A stretch of DNA of 64,000 bases from an uncultured Phycisphaerales bacterium (GTDB taxonomy: Bacteria > Planctomycetota > Phycisphaerae > WQYP01). The notes below the pieces were generated by a model that did no database searches, had not been told where the DNA came from, and saw only the letters and a program-made list of their open reading frames with translations. The position numbers were made by a program, and so were the translations under genes. Location: contig CAIMWO010000001.1 of NCBI GenBank assembly GCA_903845195.1, forward strand, positions 1 through 64,000. The letters run 5' to 3'. How positions within the stretch are numbered: position 1 is the stretch's first letter; each line of letters opens with the position of its first letter. Positions 24,700-32,057 of the stretch are shown here, piece by piece.

Positions 24700-24726
24700 A
24701 GATAATTGCGCTTTCAGAAATAACTA

Positions 24727-25302
24727 TTAACTTATAGGTGGAACTTCTGGAAGGCTCGCGAGAAAGGGTTCTCCAGCGCCTTCGATCCATAGGAAGCCTT
24801 CTGCAGAATGTTTTATGTCGAGCGAAGCGTTAAGGAAGAATCGCGAGCAGCCAAAACAGATAATCGTAGTAATGATAATCGATCCGCCAATGACTTTGGC
24901 CGTATCGCTTTGTCCCAAGTCGAGGGCGAGCATTGTAAGTGTCGCGATCACGCCGAGGAATGTAAGTACCGCGAAAATATTAGAGAAAAGAGTCATTTGA
25001 TTGCGATGAGTTGGACATAAGTACACGGTAATCGATCCAGTCTCGGCTGGAGTGAGTAGTCGGGCTGTCCTAACTACTGGCAATCTGCCGACGATCCCTG
25101 GATCAGGACGCCATTTGAGCCCCAACTTCAATCCTTTGCCAGCGGTTTCGGCATTGCATTTGAGGCAGCGTCTTGGAAGATCACAACCATTGGCCACAAC
25201 AAAGAGGTTCCCTTGTCTCAGGATTTCCGGCGCGTGAATTGCAGGCGGCGGTGCAGAGACCGGCGGTGGGATGACTACCGACTGGTGTTGGGAATTATCC
25301 AT
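24727..25302 (-). CDS. Zinc-ribbon-like two-helix membrane protein
   Basis: This 191-residue protein of unknown function has a Pro-rich N-terminus, a CLKC pair in DLPRRCLKCNAETAGKG followed by YLCPTHRN (possible metal site), then two adjacent hydrophobic segments (IFAVLTFLGVIATLTMLAL and VIGGSIIITTIICFG) and a soluble tail. ATG 25302 is supported by GGAG 8 bases upstream. It sits between the desulfurase and the DinB gene with gaps of about 27 bases each side, so it is probably part of the same transcript, but no sulfur-related motif ties it to the pathway. Confidence 0.7.
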   Translation of the reverse strand: MDNSQHQSVVIPPPVSAPPPAIHAPEILRQGNLFVVANGCDLPRRCLKCNAETAGKGLKLGLKWRPDPGIVGRLPVVRTARLLTPAETGSITVYLCPTHRNQMTLFSNIFAVLTFLGVIATLTMLALDLGQSDTAKVIGGSIIITTIICFGCSRFFLNASLDIKHSAEGFLWIEGAGEPFLASLPEVPPIS

Positions 25303-25329
25303 GGTGATCTCCAATGCAGAGTGAAATAA

Positions 25330-25827
25330 TCACACCGGCGGCAGGCCTTGGACGCGACGCCAGGTGGAAAGTTGGCCGGAGTGGTAGGCTTCATGCCAGG
25401 TGCCGTAGAACATGATGGCGTGGCCGATGGTGGGGAAGCGTTCGCGGCGGGCGGGGTCGGGGTGCGGCTTTTGAAAGTCTTCGGGTTTCATCGTTTTGAG
25501 CTGGGCAATGAACTGCTCGCGGACGACGGCCATTTTTTCGAGGTAGAAGGCCTTGGGCTTGTACTTGGTTTTGTCGGCGACAGGTTCGCTCTTGGCACCG
25601 TAGGTGGCCTTCCAGGCGTCGTCGATCCAGGCTGGCGCGGGTGCGCCGCCGATGACGGCCAGGAAGTTGTGATCGACCATCAGCAGGTGGCCGAGGACCC
25701 AGGCGGGGTGATTCGTCTTGGGCGCGGGCTGGATGACCATCTGATCGTCATTCAGGTCTGCGACGAGTTTGAGCGTCTGGTTTCGCGTGTGGCTGAGGAC
25801 GGAGAGATACGATTCCAGCATGGGCAT
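25330..25827 (-). CDS. DinB-family metal-binding protein
   Basis: The 165-residue four-helix DinB/YfiT-type protein has the metal-binding histidine triad probably formed by H47 (WVLGHL), H145 and H149 (GTWHEAYHSGQ). Some members of this superfamily are thiol-dependent transferases (bacillithiol, mycothiol), others have no known role. A strong AAAGGAG precedes ATG 25827. It starts 18 bases after the ThiF/MoeB-like gene. Given the sulfur genes around it, a thiol-related role is conceivable but not shown. Confidence 0.82.
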   Translation of the reverse strand: MPMLESYLSVLSHTRNQTLKLVADLNDDQMVIQPAPKTNHPAWVLGHLLMVDHNFLAVIGGAPAPAWIDDAWKATYGAKSEPVADKTKYKPKAFYLEKMAVVREQFIAQLKTMKPEDFQKPHPDPARRERFPTIGHAIMFYGTWHEAYHSGQLSTWRRVQGLPPV

Positions 25828-25845
25828 GATTTCTCCTTTGGGAAG

Positions 25846-26940
25846 TTAGGCGCCTACGTATTTGGAATAGAGGGCCTTGGCGGTCGATGCGTCGTTGGTG
25901 CCTTTCAGGATGGCGCGGCCGTCGGCGAAGAGGGTCAGTTCGTATTCTTTGCGCCGTTCACCAGTGCCTTCGACGATGGGGCATTTCAGCATGAACTTAT
26001 TGAACGACGGTTTGCCGACGTTGCGCAGGTTGGCGGCGATTTGTTCGAAGTCTACTTTGTGGCCGCCGGTGGAGGAAATCTGGACGGCGTTGCGGCCGCA
26101 GAGGCTGGTGGTCGAGCTGGTGAACGCGCCGCTGAGGAATTCGAATTTTTTGTGCTTGCAGCAGGGGCAGTCGGCGAGCTCGCGGGCGCGCTTGACGTTC
26201 AGCTGCTGGAAGCGGTTGTCCCAGAGGTCAAAGCTGAACAGGTAGGGCGAGAGGTCCTTGCGGTTGCCCGTCAGGAGTTTCATGGCTTCGAGGGCCTGCC
26301 AACTGGAGACGACGCTGACGGTTGGTCCGAGGACGCCGGCGGTGTCGCAGGTGGGATTCATTCCCGGAGGGGGCATGGTTTCAAAGATGCAGCGCAGGCA
26401 GGGGGTTTCGTTGGGCAGGATGTTCATCGCCAGGCCCATGGCGCTGATGCAGGCGCCGTAGATCCAGGGGACGTTGTGCTTGATGGAGACGTCGTTGATG
26501 AGAAAGCGCGTCTCGAAATTGTCGGTGCCATCGAGCAGCAGGTCTTTGCCGGCGGCCAGTTGTTCGATGTTGGTGTGGTTGACATCGGCGACCACGGCTT
26601 CGACGGAAACGTCCGGATTGATCTTGGCGATCTTGTTCTTGGCCGCGATGGACTTGGGGAGGTTCTGGTCGATGTCATCGTGATCGAAGAGTACTTGGCG
26701 CTGGAGGTTGGAGATTTCGATGAAATCGCGATCGACGATGGTCATCTGGCCGACGCCGGCGCGGGCGAGGAGGTTGGCCAACACGGTGCCGAGGGCGCCG
26801 CAGCCGACCATGAGGACCTTGGAGGCCTTGAGTTTTTTCTGGCCTTCGATGCCGATGGGGGCCCAGAGCATTTGGCGGTTGTAGCGTGCGAGGGTTGGAT
26901 CGGCTTTATCTAATTGATCTGCGATATCGGATAGTGCCAT
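25846..26940 (-). CDS. E1-like adenylyltransferase (ThiF/MoeB/HesA family)
   Basis: The 364-residue enzyme adenylates the C-terminal Gly of a ubiquitin-like sulfur carrier. The Rossmann motif GCGALG is at 46-51, then DRDFIEISNLQRQ (ATP/Mg site) at 70-82. Two CxxC pairs (CLRC 181-184 and CPCC 258-261) form the structural zinc site. The C-terminal 100 residues form an added domain with CGRNAVQI at 281-288; C281 could take part in sulfur transfer. No rhodanese domain is present. Its partner is presumably the GG-ending carrier at 27346. It lacks a visible ribosome site and starts 12 bases after a 26-bp hairpin. Confidence 0.9.
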   Translation of the reverse strand: MALSDIADQLDKADPTLARYNRQMLWAPIGIEGQKKLKASKVLMVGCGALGTVLANLLARAGVGQMTIVDRDFIEISNLQRQVLFDHDDIDQNLPKSIAAKNKIAKINPDVSVEAVVADVNHTNIEQLAAGKDLLLDGTDNFETRFLINDVSIKHNVPWIYGACISAMGLAMNILPNETPCLRCIFETMPPPGMNPTCDTAGVLGPTVSVVSSWQALEAMKLLTGNRKDLSPYLFSFDLWDNRFQQLNVKRARELADCPCCKHKKFEFLSGAFTSSTTSLCGRNAVQISSTGGHKVDFEQIAANLRNVGKPSFNKFMLKCPIVEGTGERRKEYELTLFADGRAILKGTNDASTAKALYSKYVGA

Positions 26941-26951
26941 GGAGTTATTTT

Positions 26952-27024
26952 CACCACCAAGACACCAAGACACCAAGTTACTTTTTCTAAAAGATATTCT
27001 TGGTGTCTTGGTGTCTTGGTGGTG
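26952..27024. repeat. Perfect 26-bp inverted repeat inside the sulfur operon
   Basis: Bases 26952-26977 (CACCACCAAGACACCAAG and so on) are the exact reverse complement of 26999-27024, with a 21-base AT-rich loop. It separates the NIL gene from the ThiF/MoeB-like gene on the same strand. The minus-strand RNA would form a 26-bp hairpin with no U-run after it, which suits a processing or stability element better than an intrinsic terminator. Confidence 0.85.
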
Positions 27025-27033
27025 TTCCTTTCG

Positions 27034-27288
27034 TTAACCTTCCAGAATATTCTTTTCAATCGGTTCGACGGTTACGCCCTGGTCGGCAAGACATTGCAAG
27101 GCGGCTTCTACGCGTTCGATTTGGCCTTCGAAGACGACGGCCATGATGCCGATCTCGGCGGTGACGCTGGCCTGGCGGATATCGAAGGTGACATCGGGGA
27201 ACTTGCTGGTCATTCGCCAAAGGGCGGGGGTTTCGACGAGGCCCTTGTTGCCGAAGGTGAGCCAGACGCGTTTTTTGGTGGTGGGCAT
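27034..27288 (-). CDS. NIL-domain protein
   Basis: This 84-residue stand-alone ferredoxin-like NIL domain reads KKRVWLTFGNKGLVETPALWRMTSKFPDVTFDIRQASVTAEIGIMAVVFEG. NIL domains are otherwise known at the C-terminus of the methionine importer ATPase MetN, where they bind methionine, and in ferredoxin-linked proteins implicated in homocysteine synthesis. Its position between a sulfur carrier and an E1-like enzyme under a SAM riboswitch supports a link to methionine metabolism. It may act as a sensor or scaffold. ATG 27288 has GGGAG upstream. Confidence 0.82.
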   Translation of the reverse strand: MPTTKKRVWLTFGNKGLVETPALWRMTSKFPDVTFDIRQASVTAEIGIMAVVFEGQIERVEAALQCLADQGVTVEPIEKNILEG

Positions 27289-27345
27289 GAGGGTCTCCCA
27301 GCTTGCGAGCAAAGCACCGCATTACCATGCGGTGCTCCGAGAATA

Positions 27346-27621
27346 TTATCCGCCGGCGATGGCGGGGACGATGCTGACGTCGTCGCCGTCTTTGATGGGC
27401 GTCGTGAGGTTTTCCAGGAAGCGGATATCTTCATCGTTCACGTAAACGTTTACAAACCGGTTGAGCTCGCCGGGCTGTTTGAAGAGGCGCTTATCCATGC
27501 CGGCGAACTTGTTGCAAAGATCGCTGAGCAACTCGCCGATGTTGGCGCCACCGAGTTCAACGATGTCGACGCCATTGGTGAGGGTTCGAAGGGGGGTGGG
27601 GATTCTTACTTTGACGGCCAT
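27346..27621 (-). CDS. ThiS/MoaD-family sulfur-carrier protein
   Basis: This 91-residue beta-grasp protein ends ...DDVSIVPAIAGG. The exposed C-terminal Gly-Gly is the site at which an E1-like enzyme forms an acyl-adenylate and then a thiocarboxylate. Internal features (VKVRIPTPLRTLTNG, NRFVNVYVNDEDIRFL) fit the MoaD/CysO side of the family. Since the natural terminus is already GG, no protease is required for activation, unlike carriers with an extra C-terminal residue. It lies 45 bases after the threonine-synthase-like gene and is probably its sulfur donor. Confidence 0.88.
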   Translation of the reverse strand: MAVKVRIPTPLRTLTNGVDIVELGGANIGELLSDLCNKFAGMDKRLFKQPGELNRFVNVYVNDEDIRFLENLTTPIKDGDDVSIVPAIAGG

Positions 27622-27666
27622 ATTTAACTCCAAAATCTCTGTGCAGTTTTGCTGAGAGAAAAGTTT

Positions 27667-28968
27667 CTAAATCGTTGCAGCGACTGCTCCGGCGATGACT
27701 GCTGCGGAAATGCCGTCGGCTTTAGTCGCATCTTTTTGATTCGAATGATCGCGGATGAAATTATCGAAGGCTTCCAGTTTGGGCGGAATGCTTTCGGGGC
27801 GGTCGAGGGCGTCCTGGACGACTTCGACGGTTTTGAGGCCGTTGCCGGTGATGCTGACGCAGATGCTTTCATCCTTGGGGATGCGGCCGCTCTTGATGAG
27901 TTTGATGGCAGCGGCCAGGGTGGTGCCGCCGGCGGGTTCGGTCCAGATGCCTTCGGTTTTGGCGAGCAACTTGATGGCGTCGATGATTTCCGGATCGGTG
28001 GCATCCTCGCCCCAGCCGCCGGATTGTTTGACGGCTTGGACGACGTAGAAGCCGTCGGCGGGATTGCCAATGGCAATCGATTTGGCAATCGTCTTAGGTT
28101 TCTGTGGCTTGATCAATTCACGGCCCGCGCGGATGGCCTCGACCACGGGATTGCATCCGGCGGCTTGTGCGGAATAGATCTTCGGATGGTTGTCTTCGAC
28201 CAAGCCGAGCTTGATGAATTCCTGATACGCCTTGTAGACTTTGGGCAGAATTGTGCCGCCGGCGGTGGGGACGACGGTGTGGCGGGGGAGTTTCCAGCCC
28301 ATTTGTTCGGCGATTTCAAAGCCGAAGGTTTTGGCGCCTTCGGTGTAGAAGGGGCGGAGGTTGACGTTGACGATCGCCCACTTGTATTTGTCGGCAATTT
28401 CGGAGCAGAGGCGATTCACGTCGTCGTAGTTGCCCTGAATGCGGACCATGGTGGGGCCGAAGATGAGGGAGCCGAGGACTTTGCCGAGTTCGAGGTCGTG
28501 GGGAATCATGACGAAGGCTTTGAGACCGGCTTGAGCGGCGTGGGCCGCGACGGAGTTGGCGAGGTTGCCGGTCGAGGCGCAGCCGACGGTGTCGTAGCCG
28601 AGTTCGATGGCCTTGGTGATGGCGACGGAGACGACGCGTTCTTTGTAGGACCAGGTGGGATAGTTGGCTGAGTCATCCTTGATGTAGAGTTCTTTGACTC
28701 CCAAGACTTTTTCGAGATTGTGGGCCCGCTTGAAGGGGGTCCAGCCGGAGTTCAATCCTGCTTTGGGTTCGACGCAGGGGAGCAGATCGCGATAGCGCCA
28801 GAGGTTGCGATCTTTCTTTTCGATGCTCTCGCGCGTTACCTTGCCCTGCATGGCGGCGTAGTCGTATTCGACTTCGAGCGGGCCGAAGCACAGTTCACAG
28901 ACGTGCACGCCCTTCTGGGGATACTGTTTGCCGCACTCGCGGCAGCGTAATCCGATTACGTAGGACAT
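27667..28968 (-). CDS. Threonine-synthase-fold PLP enzyme (candidate homocysteine synthase)
   Basis: The 434-residue fold-type II PLP enzyme would be annotated as threonine synthase (O-phosphohomoserine to threonine). The N-terminus carries a zinc ribbon (C9, C12, C24, C27). The PLP lysine is probably K109 in YPTWSYKERVV, which differs from the usual threonine-synthase PTGSFKDR pattern. Later blocks CASTGNLANS, TAGGTILPK and TEPAGGTTLAA bind PLP phosphate. It is the first gene under a SAM-I riboswitch and is followed by a sulfur carrier, NIL and E1-like genes. That context suggests sulfur transfer from carrier thiocarboxylate to an activated homoserine; ordinary ThrC activity remains possible. 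ATG 28968 matches the family start. Confidence 0.85.
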   Translation of the reverse strand: MSYVIGLRCRECGKQYPQKGVHVCELCFGPLEVEYDYAAMQGKVTRESIEKKDRNLWRYRDLLPCVEPKAGLNSGWTPFKRAHNLEKVLGVKELYIKDDSANYPTWSYKERVVSVAITKAIELGYDTVGCASTGNLANSVAAHAAQAGLKAFVMIPHDLELGKVLGSLIFGPTMVRIQGNYDDVNRLCSEIADKYKWAIVNVNLRPFYTEGAKTFGFEIAEQMGWKLPRHTVVPTAGGTILPKVYKAYQEFIKLGLVEDNHPKIYSAQAAGCNPVVEAIRAGRELIKPQKPKTIAKSIAIGNPADGFYVVQAVKQSGGWGEDATDPEIIDAIKLLAKTEGIWTEPAGGTTLAAAIKLIKSGRIPKDESICVSITGNGLKTVEVVQDALDRPESIPPKLEAFDNFIRDHSNQKDATKADGISAAVIAGAVAATI

Positions 28969-29011
28969 GGGGGGAATCCTCCGACTGTATCGTACGGGAC
29001 GGGTGGTCCCG

Positions 29012-29059
29012 CAAAAACGCCAACGGCCTCTTCCGGGAGTTCCCGATAAGAGGCCGCCG
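29012..29059 (-). terminator. Riboswitch expression platform (intrinsic terminator)
   Basis: In the minus-strand leader, arms at 29048-29059 and 29021-29032 form a 12-bp stem (core GGCCTCTT/AAGAGGCC plus G-U pairs), extended by CGGG/CCCG inside. TTTTT follows (29013-29017 on the plus strand as AAAAA), three bases after the stem. It sits between the SAM-I aptamer and the first gene, where ligand-bound aptamer would permit termination. A small GCCGGG/CCCGGC hairpin precedes it and may belong to the switching mechanism. Confidence 0.75.
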
Positions 29060-29091
29060 ATACGCCGGGAGGTTACCCGGCAAGTCAACGT

Positions 29092-29252
29092 TCTGCTTAT
29101 CTATCCCCTTGATTGCGAATGTTATGTAGACACGTGACACAACTGCGCAAATCGGGTGGGAATTAGCACCCGCTTCCGAAGTGCGTCTCCGCAATTCGGA
29201 TGGGTTGCTGTGCCGTCAACGGGCCCGTCCCTCAGGCACTCTTAATAAGAGC
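29092..29252 (-). promoter_or_regulatory. SAM-I (S-box) riboswitch
   Basis: The minus strand reads, in order, CTCTTATTAAGAG, GTGCC, TGAGGGACGGGCCC, GTTGAC, GGCAC, AGCAACC, a hairpin TCCGAA...TTCGGA, then GGGTGCTAATTCCCACCC. A further hairpin (GATTTGCG with CGCAATC) follows, and finally GATAAG, which pairs with CTTAT to close P1. These match the conserved core of S-box aptamers: the kink-turn AAGAG, AGGGA, GGCCC, GCAACC and GCTAATTCC. S-box RNAs turn off methionine and sulfur genes when S-adenosylmethionine binds. A terminator and a threonine-synthase-like gene follow. Confidence 0.9.
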
Positions 29253-29274
29253 CGTATTCACTTGTAGACGGAGA

Positions 29275-29303
29275 AGTATACATTTAGGGGACATTGAGGT
29301 CAA
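29275..29303 (-). promoter_or_regulatory. Sigma-70 promoter of the SAM-regulated operon
   Basis: On the minus strand TTGACC (29298-29303) and TATACT (29275-29280) are separated by exactly 17 bases. Transcription would begin near 29268, some 15 bases before the P1 stem of the SAM-I aptamer, an excellent fit. Confidence 0.8.
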
Positions 29304-29317
29304 GAAGTGGGGAAGGC

Positions 29318-29356
29318 GAAGCGAGAAGCAAGAATAAAGAAGCAAGAAGCAAGAAG
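29318..29356. repeat. AAGAAGCAAG word repeat
   Basis: Imperfect tandem AAGAAGCAAG words follow the stop of the small gene at 29361. The same word family recurs as an inverted pair at 37654-37727. Confidence 0.65.
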
Positions 29357-29360
29357 GGGG

Positions 29361-29708
29361 TTAGGCGGAGATGTCGAGGCGAGGGGGTGACGGGGCGGGA
29401 ATGGTGCGTTTGGTGGGGGGGGCTGGGGGGGTGTCCTGGAGGGCGGTGATTTCGACGCGTTCGGTGGGGGCGTCTTCTTTTGATTGGCGTTTTTTTTGTT
29501 CTTCTTCCTGGGAGTTACGATGTTCGGGCTGGTCGCCGATCTGATCGACGGTGTTCTCATCGAGGTCTTCGACTTCTTCGGAATGGCGGAGGGCTTTCTG
29601 GGATTGGATGTTGCGGGCGCGAATGGACTCCTGCGTTTCGCGTGCACTGACGCCAATGAGCGAGCCTACCGCGTTGGAAGGGATGAATGACACTTTACCA
29701 ACCCACAT
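29361..29708 (-). CDS. Small hydrophilic planctomycete-style protein
   Basis: The predicted 115-residue soluble protein is rich in Glu, Gln, Arg and Pro (ARETQESIRARNIQSQKALRH, EEEQKKRQSKED) and ends PPRLDISA. The layout, a short Gly/Ser start, a charged Gln-rich middle and a terminal LDIxA, resembles small proteins I associate with planctomycete genomes. Function is unknown. ATG 29708 opens the frame but no ribosome site is clear. It diverges from the gene at 29891 and would be transcribed toward the SAM operon promoter. The reading is moderately supported. Confidence 0.5.
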   Translation of the reverse strand: MWVGKVSFIPSNAVGSLIGVSARETQESIRARNIQSQKALRHSEEVEDLDENTVDQIGDQPEHRNSQEEEQKKRQSKEDAPTERVEITALQDTPPAPPTKRTIPAPSPPRLDISA

Positions 29709-29890
29709 TCATAAGGATCGGCCCGGTCCATCGGGCTAATTCCAGCATCCATCTAGAACATATATCGACTGTTCTACTTGTTGAGCATGAGCTTACTGTC
29801 GCAGGTTCATGAGGTCACTTCCGGTTTTGCGTATGATGGGGGATGCGTGTTTGGTTATCGGTCTGAAGACCCTCAGTCAGGGCGGTGTCG

Positions 29891-30739
29891 ATGAACTGTA
29901 ATGAGCTGGTGGAGGCCTTGCAGGCCGTGCTGCGAGGGTATGTTTCGGATGCGGATCCAGTACGCCTGAACGGGCGATGGGAGCCGGTGGGGACGCTGGT
30001 GCGTGCGGTCGGGGGTGGGGCGCTGGCGGCGGACAAACTGGCAGAGGTGATGTGCGTGCCGGAGGTGGTGCGGGATGCGGCGGGTCAGACGCGCGGGGTG
30101 TATCCGTATTTCTCGGCGGCTTGTGCGGCGCGGGCTTTTGGGTTGCTGCGATCTGGATTGGGCGCTGAGAATGAGGCGGTGTGCGGACAGCGGCTGCGGG
30201 AGAGCATTCGGCCGATGGTTGCGCGGGGTGGGGAATTGGCGGCGGGGAAAGGGCGGGTGATCGAGCGGTTGTGGGTATGTTGGGTGATGATGTTGCTGGA
30301 GCAGGAGTTGGAGGTGACAGCGGAGCGGGGGATCGTGGAGCGGTTGTGGCGCGGCGCTATGGCCGAGCAGGATGGTGAGGGGCGCTGGCATCGGCAGGAT
30401 GTGGAGACGAATCTGGATGCGTTCGTGTACGACGAGTTCACGGCGATTCATGCGGCGGCGAACGTGGGGATTGCGGCGGGGAATGCGGAATTGCTCAAGG
30501 CGGTGCGGCGATCGGTGCGGTACCACGTGGAGAATACGCAGCCGGACAACACGACGAATCAGCCGTGGGGTTTGGCGGGATTTGCGTGGTTTGATGAGGG
30601 GCGGGAGTTTGCGGCACAGCAGGTGCATGATGTGCGGACGTGGCTGGCGAACCGGGGCAGGACTGCGGGGGCCGATGGCGGTGTGCCGCTGGTGGAGGGG
30701 TTGATCGCGGATGCGATTGTGACGTTGTCGCGAAGTTAG
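29891..30739 (+). CDS. Conserved-looking soluble protein of unknown function
   Basis: The 282-residue protein has no signal peptide or membrane segment. It is mostly alpha-helical in appearance (LVEALQAVLRGYV, RVIERLWVCWVMMLLEQELEV) with a short motif HVENTQPDNTTNQPWGLAGFAWF near residues 205-235. I recognise no domain. It is the first gene of a plus-strand run leading into holB, a lipoprotein and recQ. An in-frame GTG at 29885 is an alternative start. Confidence 0.6.
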   Translation: MNCNELVEALQAVLRGYVSDADPVRLNGRWEPVGTLVRAVGGGALAADKLAEVMCVPEVVRDAAGQTRGVYPYFSAACAARAFGLLRSGLGAENEAVCGQRLRESIRPMVARGGELAAGKGRVIERLWVCWVMMLLEQELEVTAERGIVERLWRGAMAEQDGEGRWHRQDVETNLDAFVYDEFTAIHAAANVGIAAGNAELLKAVRRSVRYHVENTQPDNTTNQPWGLAGFAWFDEGREFAAQQVHDVRTWLANRGRTAGADGGVPLVEGLIADAIVTLSRS

Positions 30740-30793
30740 CGTGAGTTGCGCCGGGCAATGGCATCGCAATGCGGGGGCGGGTATCTTGGCGGA

Positions 30794-32032
30794 ATGCTGA
30801 ATGTGCAGGGACAGGATCGGGCGATTGCCCAGTTGCAGAAGTCGATGCGGGCGCAGCGCCTGGGGCATACGTGGCTGTTTGCCGGGCCGATGGGGGTGGG
30901 AAAATTCAAACTGGCGATGGAATTGGCGCGGACGGTGATGTGCGATCGTCCGGTGATGCGGGCGAATGACGGGGCGGTGAGCCTGTTGCCGGGGGATTTT
31001 CCGCTGCGGTTGCCGTGCGGGGAGTGCGACAGTTGCCGGGCGATTGAGGCGGGGAGTCATCCGGATCTGCACATCATCACGCGGGACCTGATTCGGTATC
31101 ACGACAAGGGGGGCAAGAGCAAGGGAACGACGCTGTCGATCGATGTGATTCGCGGGGAGATCACGGGGGATCCTGCCCAGAACAAGGAAGCGAAAATCGC
31201 CAAGCGGGCATTTCGCGGACGGGGGAAGTTTTTCATTATTGATGAGGCGGAGTTGATGGAGCCGCCGGCACAGAACGCGCTGTTGAAGACGCTGGAGGAG
31301 CCGCCGGCGGAGTCGTACTTGATATTGGTGACGCCGAGTCCGCAGGAGTTGCTTTCGACGATACGCAGCCGGGCGCAGTTGGCGAGTTTCAATGTTTTGC
31401 CGGACGCGGTGGTGATGCAGGAATTGGCCGGGCGCGGGATGTCGCAGGAGGATGCGGCGCTGCTGGCGCGATTGGCGCGGGGGAGTTTGGGGCGGGCGGT
31501 GCGGTGGGCGGAGGATATTCGAACCATCGACGACAAGAACGCCAAGGCGGCGGCACGCAAGGCGAAGAGCGGCGCGGAGGCGGATGAGGGGGAAGAAGCA
31601 GATACGAAGTTTACGCCCGGCGGAATACTGTCGTGGACGCGCGAGCTTTGTTTGCAACTGGATCAACTGGTGGCCGGGCGGTCGGCGGCATCGGATGTGG
31701 CGGGGGCGATCGCGAAATTCGCCGGGGAATATGCCGGGTTGCAGTTGATACGCGATCGGCTGACGTCGGCGGACCAGGCCAAGCGTGACGGGATTGCATG
31801 GATGATGACGATCGCGGCGGAATGGTTTGCGGATCGATTGCGTCACGGGCTGGGAACACCGCATGCGACGGTGCTGCCGGGGATTACCGGGGCGCTGGAT
31901 TACGGGTTGGTGCCGCAGCTTATCGCATCGGCACGGAGCGCCGAGGCGCAGATTGACATGAATGCTAACGACAAGATTTTGCTGGCGGCGACGACGGCGA
32001 AGTGGGAAGAGTTGCTGCGTGTCCCCTCATGA
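30794..32032 (+). CDS. holB: DNA polymerase III delta-prime / clamp-loader-like ATPase
   Basis: The 412-residue AAA+ protein opens with MLNVQGQDRAIAQLQKSM and Walker A GPMGVGK, then a four-cysteine zinc module (MCDR...CGECDSC), FFIIDEAELM (Walker B region) and ALLKTLEEPP. A sensor-1 segment TIRSRAQ follows, where many clamp loaders have SRC. The size and domain order fit the delta-prime subunit, which helps load the sliding clamp. About 40 Lys/Ala/Glu-rich residues form an insertion near 260-300. ATG 30794 matches the family start; in-frame ATG 30758 is an alternative. Confidence 0.85.
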   Translation: MLNVQGQDRAIAQLQKSMRAQRLGHTWLFAGPMGVGKFKLAMELARTVMCDRPVMRANDGAVSLLPGDFPLRLPCGECDSCRAIEAGSHPDLHIITRDLIRYHDKGGKSKGTTLSIDVIRGEITGDPAQNKEAKIAKRAFRGRGKFFIIDEAELMEPPAQNALLKTLEEPPAESYLILVTPSPQELLSTIRSRAQLASFNVLPDAVVMQELAGRGMSQEDAALLARLARGSLGRAVRWAEDIRTIDDKNAKAAARKAKSGAEADEGEEADTKFTPGGILSWTRELCLQLDQLVAGRSAASDVAGAIAKFAGEYAGLQLIRDRLTSADQAKRDGIAWMMTIAAEWFADRLRHGLGTPHATVLPGITGALDYGLVPQLIASARSAEAQIDMNANDKILLAATTAKWEELLRVPS

Positions 32033-32057
32033 GGGCGCGTCTAACAGGAGGTATGCG

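Noticed and set aside
25348-26913. 521-codon plus-strand frame opposite the DinB and E1-like genes
   Set aside because: Gly/Asp/Val-rich shadow; both minus-strand genes have family motifs and ribosome sites or conserved starts.
29873-31864. 663-codon minus-strand frame over the unknown gene and holB
   Set aside because: Arg/Pro/His-rich composition expected from antisense of GC-rich genes; the AAA+ motifs lie on the plus strand.
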